64,000 bases of DNA from Bermanella sp036960565 (GTDB lineage: Bacteria; Pseudomonadota; Gammaproteobacteria; Pseudomonadales; Oceanobacteraceae): positions 169,284 through 233,283 of the forward strand of contig JBALXQ010000001.1 in the NCBI GenBank assembly GCA_036960565.1. The letters run 5' to 3'. Under the pieces are notes generated by a model. The model saw only the letters and a list, made by a program, of their open reading frames with translations, searched no databases and was not told the DNA's origin. A program made the position numbers and the translations under genes. Shown here one piece after another: positions 25,190 through 34,496 of the stretch. Within the stretch, counting starts at the first letter, position 1. Every line of letters starts with the position of its first letter.

Positions 25190-26425
25190 ATGGTTGATTG
25201 TTGTAGCGCTCCAGGTCTTGTCACCCTTGAATATGCCATGGAAAAATTGCTTGGAATGGTGTCGAGCAAGCAGCCAATCGAAATAGTTAATTTAGAAGAT
25301 GCTCTGGGCCGTATTTTGGCTCAGGATCAATCCAGTACTTTAAATATTCCCCCTGAAGACAACAGTGCAATGGATGGTTATGCAGTGCGCTATGCTGAGG
25401 CCGTTGAAGGGGCGCAATTAAAAATGGTGGCCAAGGTGTTTGCCGGCCACCCTTTAGACCAAACTATTGAACCTGGTGAATGCGCTCGAATCATGACAGG
25501 TGGACAAGTACCAGCTGGCTGTGATGCTATCATCATGCAAGAAAATGCCACTGCCGAAGACACAACTATCACCATTAACCAAACAGTAAGAGAGGGCGAA
25601 CATATTCGTCGCCGCGGTGAAGATATTACCGTTGGCCAAACTGTGTTGGTGAAAGGTCGTCGCCTGACAGCAGCCGATATTGGTTCATTGGCTGGTTTGG
25701 GTAATCAGAAAATTAGTGTTTTTAAAAAATTGTCTATTGCCTTGATTAGCACTGGGGATGAATTAAAAAAACCGGGAGAAACATTAGAGCCGGGTCAATT
25801 TTATGAAAGTAATGGCTACACGGTGAACGCATTATTAAAGCGTTTGGATGTGAACATTATTAACTTTGGAATTGTCGAGGACGACCTTGAAAAACTGGCT
25901 GAGGTATTCAGTCAGGCTGATCAACAAGCGGATATTGTTATCACCAGTGGTGGCGTATCGGTGGGAGAGGCAGATTACACTAAGACGGTACTGGAGAAAT
26001 TGGGCGAAATTGCATTTTGGAAGCTGGCCATTAAACCGGGTAAACCGTTTGCTTTTGGTATGTTGCCCGACAGCTATTTTATAGGTCTACCCGGAAACCC
26101 GGTAAGCGCCATGGTGACTCTGCATCAATTGGCAGTGCCTTTAATACGTAAGGCATCTGGTGAGAATGCCAAAATCCCATTGCGTTTAGCTGCGACTACT
26201 AGCCTGAAAATTGGCAAGCGCCCGGGACGTACCGATTTTCAACGGGGAATGTATGAAGTAAATGACCGAGGCCAGTTAACGGTTAGCCCCAATGGTGCCC
26301 AAGGCTCAGGCATATTAAGTTCTATGAGTCGTGCTAATTGCTACATAGTATTGGAAAAAGACCGCGGCTCGGTTGCCGCTGGTGAATTAGTCACTATTGA
26401 ACCTTTTGACGAATTGTTAAGTTAA
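25190..26425 (+). CDS. moeA: molybdopterin molybdenumtransferase
   Basis: The 411-residue protein has all MoeA regions: domain with NIPPEDNSAMDGYAVR, ARIMTGGQVPAGCDAIIMQE, the MPT-binding domain with ALISTGDELKKPGE, DIVITSGGVSVGEADYTK and KPGKPFAFG, and FIGLPGNPVSAM. It inserts molybdenum into molybdopterin, needed for NarG. The ATG at 25190 is preceded by AAGAG; the TTG at 25169 gives an unlikely leader. It lies downstream of narL, linking cofactor supply to nitrate respiration. A CBS paralogue follows beyond two terminators. Confidence 0.95.
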   Translation: MVDCCSAPGLVTLEYAMEKLLGMVSSKQPIEIVNLEDALGRILAQDQSSTLNIPPEDNSAMDGYAVRYAEAVEGAQLKMVAKVFAGHPLDQTIEPGECARIMTGGQVPAGCDAIIMQENATAEDTTITINQTVREGEHIRRRGEDITVGQTVLVKGRRLTAADIGSLAGLGNQKISVFKKLSIALISTGDELKKPGETLEPGQFYESNGYTVNALLKRLDVNIINFGIVEDDLEKLAEVFSQADQQADIVITSGGVSVGEADYTKTVLEKLGEIAFWKLAIKPGKPFAFGMLPDSYFIGLPGNPVSAMVTLHQLAVPLIRKASGENAKIPLRLAATTSLKIGKRPGRTDFQRGMYEVNDRGQLTVSPNGAQGSGILSSMSRANCYIVLEKDRGSVAAGELVTIEPFDELLS

Positions 26426-26434
26426 GCCAGCCCT

Positions 26435-26469
26435 AAAGGAAAAATGGATGAAAATTTACTTTTCCTTTT
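26435..26469 (+). terminator. terminator after moeA
   Basis: AAAGGAAAA and TTTTCCTTTT form a stem around a 16-base loop, followed by T-rich TTCTTC. It lies ten bases after the moeA stop. Confidence 0.6.
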
Positions 26470-26569
26470 TTCTTCATTAGCCTCTGCTTTTAACTGTAAG
26501 CGAAATAATTCACTCACAGTGAAGGCGAGAGGCCCATAGCGAAGTAATTCTAATAACTTATCTTGTCGT

Positions 26570-26606
26570 AAAAAAGCCCACTCAAATGTGGGCTTTTTAG
26601 TTTTTA
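26570..26606 (+). terminator. second intrinsic terminator after moeA
   Basis: AAAAAGCCCAC and GTGGGCTTTTT form a strong stem around TCAAAT, followed by AGTTTTTAT. It insulates moeA from the CBS gene. The rest of the 26426-26757 spacer holds only this, the weaker hairpin before it and the FNR-like box. Confidence 0.88.
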
Positions 26607-26663
26607 TAGGTTTGTCATGATTTGGTCAATTAAGGAACTTAAATCTAATTTCTTTGTGTGGCG

Positions 26664-26677
26664 CTGATACAAATCAA
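26664..26677. promoter_or_regulatory. FNR-like box before CBS paralogue B
   Basis: CTGATACAAATCAA matches TTGAT-N4-ATCAA with one base changed in the first half. It is centred 87 bases before the ATG at 26758. With the similar site at 16615 it suggests shared Anr/FNR control of the two CBS genes. Confidence 0.55.
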
Positions 26678-26757
26678 ATAACACAGGTGAGCTTGTGGTT
26701 TAGATCGTCTATATTTAAAAGTAGAGATGTATAACACACCACAGATAGGGGCCAAAC

Positions 26758-27231
26758 ATGAAATCCGAAATTTGTGCACAAGACATTATGACTCCTCAGG
26801 TGCTCATGGCTTATGAGGGCTGGTCTATTAAGCGACTGTCTGAGTTTTTCATGAAAAATAAAATCAGTGGTGCCCCGGTCATCGCCAGCGATCACAGCCT
26901 AGTAGGGGTGGTGACATTTTCCGACATCGTTTTATTTGAAAGCAAAAGCATTAAAGAAAAAAGTAAGTTGTTGGAAGAAGTGTATGCCGAGTTTGTAGGG
27001 CAGCAATATGATGATGCTCTTATTGAGCAAATGGCCAGCAAGGCAGATGAAAGCTGCACGGTGAATCAGGTTATGACCCCAGAGGTGGTGCAAGTAGATG
27101 CCAAAGCTAACTTGCAAGAGGTGGCCTATATCATGTTGCAGCATGGTATTCGTCGTGTATTTGTAAGTAACCTAGGCATTATTGCGGGTGTCATTAGCAC
27201 CAGTAATATCCTTAAAGCCATCGCTAAATGA
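26758..27231 (+). CDS. twin CBS-domain protein (paralogue B)
   Basis: The 157-residue protein closely matches paralogue A along its length, including VLMAYEGWSIKRLSEFFMKN, APVIASDHSLVGVVTFSDI and the insert FESKSIKEKSKLLEEVYAEFVG. It has two CBS motifs (about 5-62 and 100-157) likely to bind adenine nucleotides. Its last 21 codons and 61 bases of 3' flank are repeated in tandem after the stop, and an assembly gap falls in that array, so the true 3' end and copy number are uncertain. It is probably under Anr control (box at 26664). The CDS itself is intact up to the TGA at 27229. Confidence 0.87.
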   Translation: MKSEICAQDIMTPQVLMAYEGWSIKRLSEFFMKNKISGAPVIASDHSLVGVVTFSDIVLFESKSIKEKSKLLEEVYAEFVGQQYDDALIEQMASKADESCTVNQVMTPEVVQVDAKANLQEVAYIMLQHGIRRVFVSNLGIIAGVISTSNILKAIAK

Positions 27232-27582
27232 TGCGTTGTCGTTAATAAATACAGTGTTGGTGTAGGCCAGGTCGTCTGCATTCTATTCATCAGTAACCTA
27301 AGCATTATTGCGGGTGTCATTAGCACCAGTAATATCCTTAAAGCCATCGCTAAATGNNNNNNNNNNNNNNNNNNNNNNNNNNNNNNNNNNNNNNNNNNNN
27401 NNNNNNNNNNNNNNNNNNNNNNNNNNNNNNNNNNNNNNNNNNNNNNNNNNNNNNNNATGCGTTGTCGTTAATAAATATAATGTTGGTGTAGGCCAGGTCG
27501 TCTGCATTCTATTCATCAGTAACCTAGGTATTATTGCGGGTGTCATTGGCACCAGTAATATCCTTAAAGCCATCGCTAAATA
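27166..27582 (+). repeat. 126-bp tandem repeat of the CBS 3' end, broken by gap
   Basis: Unit starts are at 27166, 27292 and 27518; with the 100 N removed, the last interval is also exactly 126. Each unit contains the final CBS codons (SNLGIIAGVISTSNILKAIAK) and 61 bases of flank. The copies carry single-base differences (for example AGGCATT, AAGCATT, AGGTATT), so they are not identical. After the TGA the frame stays open through the unit. The true copy number is unknown. Confidence 0.85.
27357..27456. other. assembly gap (100 N)
   Basis: Exactly 100 N lie inside the tandem array, joining in register the two halves of one repeat unit. This is the standard size for a gap of unknown length, so more repeat copies may be hidden. 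Confidence 0.97.
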
Positions 27583-27952
27583 AGAGCTTTGCCCATCATG
27601 AGCGACGCCCTGTCGCTCAACTCTTATCTTTATACTCCCTCGTAAATTAACTTCTCCGTTATTATTTTAGTAAGACGAATACAGCCTTTAATAGGGGCGT
27701 TAGCTTAAAAGTAGCGCAATCGGGTTTATTCGGCCATAGTGCAAAGCGTCCTAATATGGCACTTTAGTGTTGGATGATTAGGGATTGCTAACAAGTTTAT
27801 ATTTAGTATTGGTTAAATAAGATAAATAGACACCACAAAAGCAGGCATGACAGGGTTTTGAATCAGGCCTCATTTTTAATTTTCATATTGTAAAATTTAT
27901 AACATTACCTCTTAACATCTGTGTGGTTTGCCGTTAAAAAGTGAGAGAAATC
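27583..27952. other. spacer between CBS array and hydrolase gene
   Basis: The spacer has a small hairpin (GAGCGAC/GTCGCTC, 27600-27618) followed by AACTCTTATCTTTAT, a modest terminator candidate. The rest is AT-rich with no gene or clear motif seen. Confidence 0.5.
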
Positions 27953-28906
27953 ATGAATAACATTAATATGCTTGATCTAGGCTGGGGCATCACTCAGCTT
28001 GATACACACTTCCAGCGACCCAATATGGCTGCTTGTTACATAATGCAAGACGCGGGCGAAGTGGCCATTATTGAAACGGGCACCAAGGACACTGTGCCAC
28101 TGATACTCAAATGTTTAGAGCAGTTGGGGCTGAACCCGGAACAGGTGAAATATATTATTCCCACCCATGTTCACCTGGATCATGCCGGAGGTGTGGGTTT
28201 ATTAATGCAAATCCTGCCCGCAGCCACATTAGTGGTTCATGAGAAGGGCGCACGTCACATGATTGACCCTAGCAAACTTCAGGCAGGGGCCACGGCCGTT
28301 TATGGTGAGGCAGAATTTAATAAAACTTATGGTAATTTACTGCCAGTAGCCAAAGAGCGCGTAATAAGTCCAACCCATAAAGAAACTCTTAAACTGGGCG
28401 AACGAGTGTTAACATTTTTAGATACTCCAGGGCATGCTCGCCATCACTTTTGTGTATTTGACGAGTCCAGTGAAAGCTTTTTTACGGGGGACACCTTTGG
28501 CTTGGCCTACCAGGAATTAACCAATGAAAATGGTCCGTTTCTGTTTCCCACCACTACACCGGTGCAGTTTGATCCCGAAGCCCTTAAAAATTCTATTAAG
28601 CTTTTGTTGGAATACGCCCCTCAACGTATGTTCTTAACTCATTATGGAGTGCTGGATAATCCCGCACCTCACGGTGATCGGTTATTAACCCAGGTAGATG
28701 AGTTAGTGGCGCTGGCAAAAAAAGTGGCCAAGGTCTGTGAGCCAACAGCGGATGAGTATGTGGGCTTATTAACTAAAACACTTATGGCTTATTTTTTACA
28801 AAATTTGAAAATACACGACTGCTCTTTGTCAATTGAAGAGCAGCAAGCTGTAATAAAAACAGATGTTTTGTTAAACGCCCAAGGCTTAGCAGTATGGTTA
28901 AGTTAG
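27953..28906 (+). CDS. metallo-beta-lactamase-fold hydrolase
   Basis: The 317-residue protein has the dinuclear-metal motif THVHLDHAGG (about 70-79), a later DTPGHARHHF histidine and FTGDTFG aspartate, and a final FLTHYG histidine: all metal ligands of a glyoxalase II/MBL hydrolase. The N-terminal half is MBL; the C-terminal 90 residues are helical. The ATG at 27953 is preceded by GAGAGAAATC; the GTG at 27941 is less likely. The substrate is unknown; thioester or lactone hydrolysis are typical of the fold. It is monocistronic. Confidence 0.87.
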   Translation: MNNINMLDLGWGITQLDTHFQRPNMAACYIMQDAGEVAIIETGTKDTVPLILKCLEQLGLNPEQVKYIIPTHVHLDHAGGVGLLMQILPAATLVVHEKGARHMIDPSKLQAGATAVYGEAEFNKTYGNLLPVAKERVISPTHKETLKLGERVLTFLDTPGHARHHFCVFDESSESFFTGDTFGLAYQELTNENGPFLFPTTTPVQFDPEALKNSIKLLLEYAPQRMFLTHYGVLDNPAPHGDRLLTQVDELVALAKKVAKVCEPTADEYVGLLTKTLMAYFLQNLKIHDCSLSIEEQQAVIKTDVLLNAQGLAVWLS

Positions 28907-29076
28907 GGATGTTTTCAGTATAAAGGGTGCTACGTAGAGTCAAATGAAAGAGGTTTTGGGTTAAGTCAGGCCTGTTTCCGATTCCTATAGTGGCGCCTAA
29001 TTTTTAACCCCTTTCTTGATATTCATTAAGCAATAGCAAGTAAGGACACACTATTTTAAAGTAAGAAAAGACGTAA

Positions 29077-29607
29077 ATGACAAACACTTCACAAAGCACT
29101 CCAGTAACCAAGTTAGCGGATGTTGCGGTACACGATTTACTGGCTGAACTGGCAACGCAAGGCATTAAAATTCAACTACCTGAAGATGAGCTAGCGCTTG
29201 TTAAGCAGATTCGCACTCTCGATGTAGATGGTGGTGAAGCGGGTAAAGGCGAGATCATCATCGATATGCCGGTAGAAGCCGATTCTTGGTTTTTCAAATG
29301 CCATTTCCCAGGCGACCCTATCATGCCTGGTTGTTTGGGCATTGAAGGCATGTGGCAATCTATGGGGGTGTTGTTGGCGGCAAAAGGCTATCACGGTAAA
29401 TTACGTGCCTTGGGCATAGGTGATGTGAAGTTCTTAGGTGAAGTTCGCCCACATCATAAAGTGGTTAGTTTCAAATTGACCATGGATAAGTGTAAGGCTA
29501 ATCGTAAAATGGTAATGGCGGTGGCTCGTGGCTCTGTTGAAGTGGATGGTGAAGAAATTTACGTAGCAGATAAGCTAAAGGTAGGAGTTATTTTTGAGCA
29601 AGAGTAA
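29077..29607 (+). CDS. FabA-like 3-hydroxyacyl-ACP dehydratase with catalytic Glu
   Basis: The 176-residue hotdog protein matches FabA along its length, with WFFKCHFPGDPIMPGCLGIEGMW holding the catalytic His (76) and the ALGIGDVKFLGEV strand. In E. coli FabA the second catalytic residue is Asp84; here it is Glu90 (GCLGIEGMWQ), the acid used by FabZ. The N-terminal DRV-type segment of FabA is also missing (LPEDELALVKQIRTL instead). It should dehydrate 3-hydroxyacyl-ACP; whether it isomerises to the cis-3 product cannot be told. No fabB lies next to it, so it may be a second, divergent dehydratase. Confidence 0.78.
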   Translation: MTNTSQSTPVTKLADVAVHDLLAELATQGIKIQLPEDELALVKQIRTLDVDGGEAGKGEIIIDMPVEADSWFFKCHFPGDPIMPGCLGIEGMWQSMGVLLAAKGYHGKLRALGIGDVKFLGEVRPHHKVVSFKLTMDKCKANRKMVMAVARGSVEVDGEEIYVADKLKVGVIFEQE

Positions 29608-29631
29608 TTTCCTCTTAAAATAACTTACAAC

Positions 29632-29663
29632 TAATAAAAAGGGCCTAAGGGCCCTTTTTATTA
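29632..29663. terminator. intrinsic terminator after FabA-like gene
   Basis: TAATAAAAAGGGCC and GGCCCTTTTTATTA form a strong stem with a TAAG loop, followed by a T-run on the plus strand. Confidence 0.9.
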
Positions 29664-29781
29664 GGGCTTAATCGTTTTTAGATTTTTTTAAAAGTGTACG
29701 TTTGACACATTGAGTAATCTGAAAAACTTGGATAAAATGCCCGGCTAGCTTCCCCCCCTATTCAAATTTAATGGACTAAAA

Positions 29782-32700
29782 ATGAAACGGAATTCAAAAA
29801 CCTCTTCGTTGAGAAGAATCCCCCTGTGGTTACCCTTTTCGCTTGTTTTATCTGGCTGTGGTGCCGACTCAGAAAACGATATCCCTCTGGTTGATTTACA
29901 AGTTATTCCCCCCTCACAAGTTTGTGAGTTTGGAGGTAGTGCCGTACGCACTGGCATCGACGCTAACCAAAATGGCCTGCTGGAAGACAGTGAAGTAATC
30001 TCTACTACTAATAACTGTAACGAAGAAGTGTTTGACTCGTTGGTAAGTCTTCAAGCCATTGAGCCCTCAGAGCAGTGTGAATTTGGCGGCAGTGAGGTCA
30101 GTACTGGTTTTGATAATAATAAAAATGGCGAGCTAGATGAAGACGAAGTTCAGTCTTCTTCATTTACCTGTAACGCCGAAGAAGAGCCTGAAATATTAGC
30201 TACCTCCATAAACCTTGCGGTGATGGAGGATGAAGCCACAGTGGGACAGCTTCTGGCAACGCAGACACTCGATGACCTTAGCTATTATATATCTCTTTTT
30301 CCTTTTAAAGGTACTCTGGCATTAAATGAAGATGGCAGCTTTGTTTATACGCCTAATGCCAATGCTACCGGTAGCGACGTATTCACCTATTACATTTCCA
30401 ACGATGGTGTTCAATCTAATACTGGCGTAGTCGAAATAAATATTGCAGGCATAAATGATGCTCCTGTGGCACAAACCAGTAGCCTGTATGCTTACAATAC
30501 TTCTACCGCGCAAAGCCAATTAGCCGCCACCGATGTAGACGGTCAAGCGCTCACCTATTCGTTGTTAGATAACCCAGTGTCAGGCAGTGCCACTATCAGC
30601 GAGTCTGGTTTGCTAAGTTATACCGCTAACGAAGGTTATTTAGGCAACGATCAAATTACCTTTAGTGTGTCTGATGGTGAATTAACGGCAAGTGCCGAAG
30701 TATCCATCACGGTCACCGACACAGTGTTACAAATTACTTCTGAATCGCCAGCGCAATACTCGGTAGAGCAAGGGGTTAAGGAACAGCAAAGAACCACACT
30801 TACCAATCTGAGTGACGACTCTGTACTGGTCTGGACCGTAGGCAATCCAACTTGGTACTCAAGAGTTTCGGATGTGATTGTCATTCCTGGGAATTCACAA
30901 GTGGAAGTGGCCTTTGATATTGATGCCAGAACATTAGGTGAAGGCGATTATCAAGGGAATGTGGTTTACACCAGTGCCGAGCCAGGTATGCCAACACTAA
31001 CTCAAATTTTGTCACTAGAAGTGACAGCCGATGTGAGCGCCCCTGCGATGGTGTCTGACCTGGCAATAAATGGTGTCGCTGAATACGACCGAGTAAATCT
31101 AAACTGGACTGCAGTAGCCGATAGTGGTCGCAGAGGTCTGGCAGTAAGCAGTTACGAAATTCGTTATGCCAACACCGTTATTACAGAAGGAAGTTGGGAT
31201 GCAGCGACAGCTGTGGATTTGTCGCAAGAGCCTTCAGAGCCGCAAACTATGGAAACGGTATTGGTGGAAAGTCTGAACAGTGAAGTCACTTACTATTTTG
31301 CCATTAAATCTACTGATCGCTTCAACCGTATTTCTGAGCTGTCCAATGTCCTAAGTTTCACCACGCCTACACCAGCTGTGCCTGAAGTGAGTGATGTTGC
31401 GGTTAGCGTTAGAGAAGCCGAACAAATTACTGTGGATATTGAAGTCACCAATAGTGGTCATTCGCCTTTGCGTTATTCTGCTGAACTTACGGTACATGGT
31501 TTAACGCCAGAGCCAGCCATGCAGGCCAATAGCCGCAGCACTAAACTTACCAGTACTAAAACCAAAACATTAAATGTTGCATCAGTTGTCGATAATAGTG
31601 GTGACATCATTATTAAGCTTAATAACAACCAGCCGTCGGCTCGCTCATTTACCGACGTGTTATCTCAATACAACCTACAAGAAACAAAATCTATCGATGC
31701 ACTGGGCATTAAGGTAGTGCGTCCAATAAGTAATGATCCGGCTGATATGGTGCAAATTATCAATGATTTGAACAGCCTTGCGGATGTAGCCTATGCTGAG
31801 CCAGATTATAATATTCAGGCTTTGTACCTACCTAACGATGCGCTCTTTGTTGAGCAATGGGCGTTAAACAATGAAGGCCAATCTGGTGGCTCTGCCGATG
31901 CAGATATTGATGCCACCGAAACCTGGGATCGTTACAAAAACGGTGCGAACGTTTTAATGGCGGTAATTGATACCGGCGTTAAATACGACCATGAAGACCT
32001 GGCGGGAAATATCTGGAGCAACCCAAATGAAATTGCTGGCAATGGTATAGATGATGACAACAACGGTTATATCGATGACATACACGGTTACGACTTTGTG
32101 AATTCTGATGGCGATCCGATGGATGACAACGACCACGGTACTCACGTTTCGGGTATTTTGGGTGCAAGGGGTGACAATAACATTGGCATAGTAGGCGCAG
32201 CCCATACAGCTCAAATTATGGGGGTTAAATTTTTAAGCGCTTCCGGTTCGGGCAGTACCTCTGGTGCCATCGATGCTGTCATGTATGCGGTAGACAATGG
32301 AGCCAAGGTTTTAAATAACTCTTGGGGAGGTGGTGCTTTCTCTCAGGCATTATTTGATGCCATTTCTTATGCAAACGATCACGATGTGCTGTTCATAGCC
32401 GCGGCCGGTAATAACGGTTCTAATAACGACAGTGGTGCGCACTACCCAAGTAATTACGATTTACCCAACGTTATCGCGGTGGCTTCAAGTGATCATAACG
32501 ATAACCGCTCAAGTTTTTCTAATTATGGATTAACGGTTGATTTAGCAGCACCTGGCAGTGATATTTTGAGTTCGGTAAAGAGCGGCGGTTACGATTCTTT
32601 TTCAGGTACTTCTATGGCCACTCCTTATGTTGCCGGCGCTGCCATCTTAATTCGCTCCAATTTCCCTGAGTTAAGCGCTCTTGAAACTAAAGAAATTTTG

Positions 32701-34326
32701 TTAAGCAGTGTTGATGTACTAGATAACTGGAATGGAATTGTGGCTACGGGAGGCCGTTTAAATATTGACAGTGCCTTGGCGCTGGCGGCTGAAACCGGTT
32801 ACATGACAATAGGTGAAGGGCGTGAGGGTGAGGTCGCCCCAGGTGAATCCGTTACCATTCAGGTGAATATTGATGCCACGGCCAAACTGGCTGGTTTATA
32901 TGAGCATGAAATTACCCTAACCACCAATGCACCGGGATTTGAAACTGTTACCGCGTCACTGGATGTGACCGTCGAATTTGACGAAGTGGCACCGGCAGCC
33001 ATTAATAGCTTAATGCTTTTTGATATGTCAGCTAGCAGCGCCACTTTGCAGTGGCTGAACTCTGGTGATGACGGCACTATTGGTCAGGCCAGTTTGATTA
33101 GAGTAGCTTATTCAACCTCTGAAATTACAGCTGAAAACTGGAGCGACGTTACCCAAGTAGATGGCCCAACGCCCACCGCAAGTGGCACGGGTCAATCCTT
33201 TACAATAGGCAATCTTTCTGCTGAAACCCTTTACTATTTTGCCATGAAGGTAATGGATAATTCAGGTCAGTATTCTGAAATATCCAATATTGCATCGGCC
33301 ACTACGCCATTAGGTGCTGTGATTGCGATAACGCCTGAAAGTATTGCAGATGTTAGTCTGACAGAAGGTGACAGCACCAGTACTCTGGCTTTGGCAATTT
33401 CCAACAATGGTGATGAAGTTTTGGAGTACAGTTTTGAGCTGATTGATCAGCTTGATGACAGCACACCGACTCAGCAGTTTGAGAGCGTGGCTCATGAAAA
33501 AGATGAAGAGGATACTCGTATTGGTTCTGTTTCATCGCAAGGTTCAGGCGGTGCAGATAATTACGGCTATCAATGGAGTGACAGCGATGAAGGTAGTGTG
33601 AATTATGATTGGGTTGACATTAGCGCTACTGGTACCAGTCTAACCTTCAGTGATGACTCGGTATCTAGCCCAGTTAGTTTGGGTTTTAACTTTAATTTTT
33701 ATGGCGTGGATTACAGTCAGGTTTACGTATCGTCCAACGGTTTTCTGTCTTTTTCAAGTACAGGAAACGGCTGTTGTTCTGGGCAACCGTTGCCATCAGC
33801 TGATAGTTATAGAAACCTTATTGCCTGGGCCTGGAAAGACTTGTATCCCATTACAGGCTACAGCGTGAAATACCTGAGTGACGGCGATGATTTTATCGTG
33901 CAGTTTAGTAACTACGGCGAATACAGTGCCTCAGGCGTGGTGACTGCACAGATTATCCTGTCAAGTAATGGTAAAATTAAAATTCAATACCAGAGCTTCA
34001 CCAATGGCTTTAATACCTCGGGTGTGAGTGTCGGTATTGAAAACGCCGACTCTAGCGATGGCTTGCAGGTGGTGTTTAATGCAGATTATTTGAAAGATGA
34101 ATTGGCCATAGAGTTTTCAACTGCTTTACCTTGGATTTCATTAAGCCATTCCTCTGGTTCGGTTGAAGTAGGTGGCAGTGCGGATGAAGTTGATTTGATA
34201 CTCGATGCAACCGATATAGGGCCGGGAACCTATGAAGGTTTTGTGGTAATCAAATCCAATGATGCCAGACAGGGAGAAATCAGTCTGCCTGTTAGATTGG
34301 AAGTAACGGCTGCTCAGCCGATCTAG
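29782..34326 (+). CDS. large subtilisin-like (S8) lipoprotein protease
   Basis: The 1514-residue protein has a lipoprotein signal (LSGC, Cys near 26) and two Cys-flanked modules with EF-hand-like loops (DANQNGLLEDSE and DNNKNGELDEDE). Cadherin/Ig-like repeats at about 140-320 and a fibronectin-III domain at about 415-525 follow. An I9-like prodomain at about 600-690 leads into an S8 domain: Asp near 729 (AVIDTGVKYDHED), His near 784 (NDHGTHVSG) and Ser near 943 (GTSMATPYVAGAA). A second Fn3 (about 1070-1170), a nidogen-like domain (about 1240-1440) and an Ig-like tail follow. It is probably outer-membrane anchored and Ca-stabilised, degrading external protein. A prodomain so far from the N-terminus is unusual. 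Confidence 0.88.
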   Translation: MKRNSKTSSLRRIPLWLPFSLVLSGCGADSENDIPLVDLQVIPPSQVCEFGGSAVRTGIDANQNGLLEDSEVISTTNNCNEEVFDSLVSLQAIEPSEQCEFGGSEVSTGFDNNKNGELDEDEVQSSSFTCNAEEEPEILATSINLAVMEDEATVGQLLATQTLDDLSYYISLFPFKGTLALNEDGSFVYTPNANATGSDVFTYYISNDGVQSNTGVVEINIAGINDAPVAQTSSLYAYNTSTAQSQLAATDVDGQALTYSLLDNPVSGSATISESGLLSYTANEGYLGNDQITFSVSDGELTASAEVSITVTDTVLQITSESPAQYSVEQGVKEQQRTTLTNLSDDSVLVWTVGNPTWYSRVSDVIVIPGNSQVEVAFDIDARTLGEGDYQGNVVYTSAEPGMPTLTQILSLEVTADVSAPAMVSDLAINGVAEYDRVNLNWTAVADSGRRGLAVSSYEIRYANTVITEGSWDAATAVDLSQEPSEPQTMETVLVESLNSEVTYYFAIKSTDRFNRISELSNVLSFTTPTPAVPEVSDVAVSVREAEQITVDIEVTNSGHSPLRYSAELTVHGLTPEPAMQANSRSTKLTSTKTKTLNVASVVDNSGDIIIKLNNNQPSARSFTDVLSQYNLQETKSIDALGIKVVRPISNDPADMVQIINDLNSLADVAYAEPDYNIQALYLPNDALFVEQWALNNEGQSGGSADADIDATETWDRYKNGANVLMAVIDTGVKYDHEDLAGNIWSNPNEIAGNGIDDDNNGYIDDIHGYDFVNSDGDPMDDNDHGTHVSGILGARGDNNIGIVGAAHTAQIMGVKFLSASGSGSTSGAIDAVMYAVDNGAKVLNNSWGGGAFSQALFDAISYANDHDVLFIAAAGNNGSNNDSGAHYPSNYDLPNVIAVASSDHNDNRSSFSNYGLTVDLAAPGSDILSSVKSGGYDSFSGTSMATPYVAGAAILIRSNFPELSALETKEILLSSVDVLDNWNGIVATGGRLNIDSALALAAETGYMTIGEGREGEVAPGESVTIQVNIDATAKLAGLYEHEITLTTNAPGFETVTASLDVTVEFDEVAPAAINSLMLFDMSASSATLQWLNSGDDGTIGQASLIRVAYSTSEITAENWSDVTQVDGPTPTASGTGQSFTIGNLSAETLYYFAMKVMDNSGQYSEISNIASATTPLGAVIAITPESIADVSLTEGDSTSTLALAISNNGDEVLEYSFELIDQLDDSTPTQQFESVAHEKDEEDTRIGSVSSQGSGGADNYGYQWSDSDEGSVNYDWVDISATGTSLTFSDDSVSSPVSLGFNFNFYGVDYSQVYVSSNGFLSFSSTGNGCCSGQPLPSADSYRNLIAWAWKDLYPITGYSVKYLSDGDDFIVQFSNYGEYSASGVVTAQIILSSNGKIKIQYQSFTNGFNTSGVSVGIENADSSDGLQVVFNADYLKDELAIEFSTALPWISLSHSSGSVEVGGSADEVDLILDATDIGPGTYEGFVVIKSNDARQGEISLPVRLEVTAAQPI

Positions 34327-34334
34327 TTTTGTAT

Positions 34335-34369
34335 AAACCTGTCGCTTAGCGTGGCAGGTTTGTTTTGTC
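34335..34369 (+). terminator. terminator after the S8 lipoprotein
   Basis: AAACCTG and CAGGTTT form a stem around a 13-base loop, followed by GTTTTGTCT. Confidence 0.65.
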
Positions 34370-34496
34370 TGCTCCATCCTCCCCCCATATGTTATGACTC
34401 TTTTTACTGTTTAATGCCTGTTGTCCATTGTTTGCTACAATTGTAAGTATCTCTAAGCAGAAAGCATCGACCTACGCCTCTAGCGGAGTGGTTCCC

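Noticed and set aside
27298..27583. Reading frames across the N gap on both strands, coding for repeated CBS tails or their antisense.
   Set aside because: They run through unknown bases and consist only of the tandem repeat, so they are not supported as genes.
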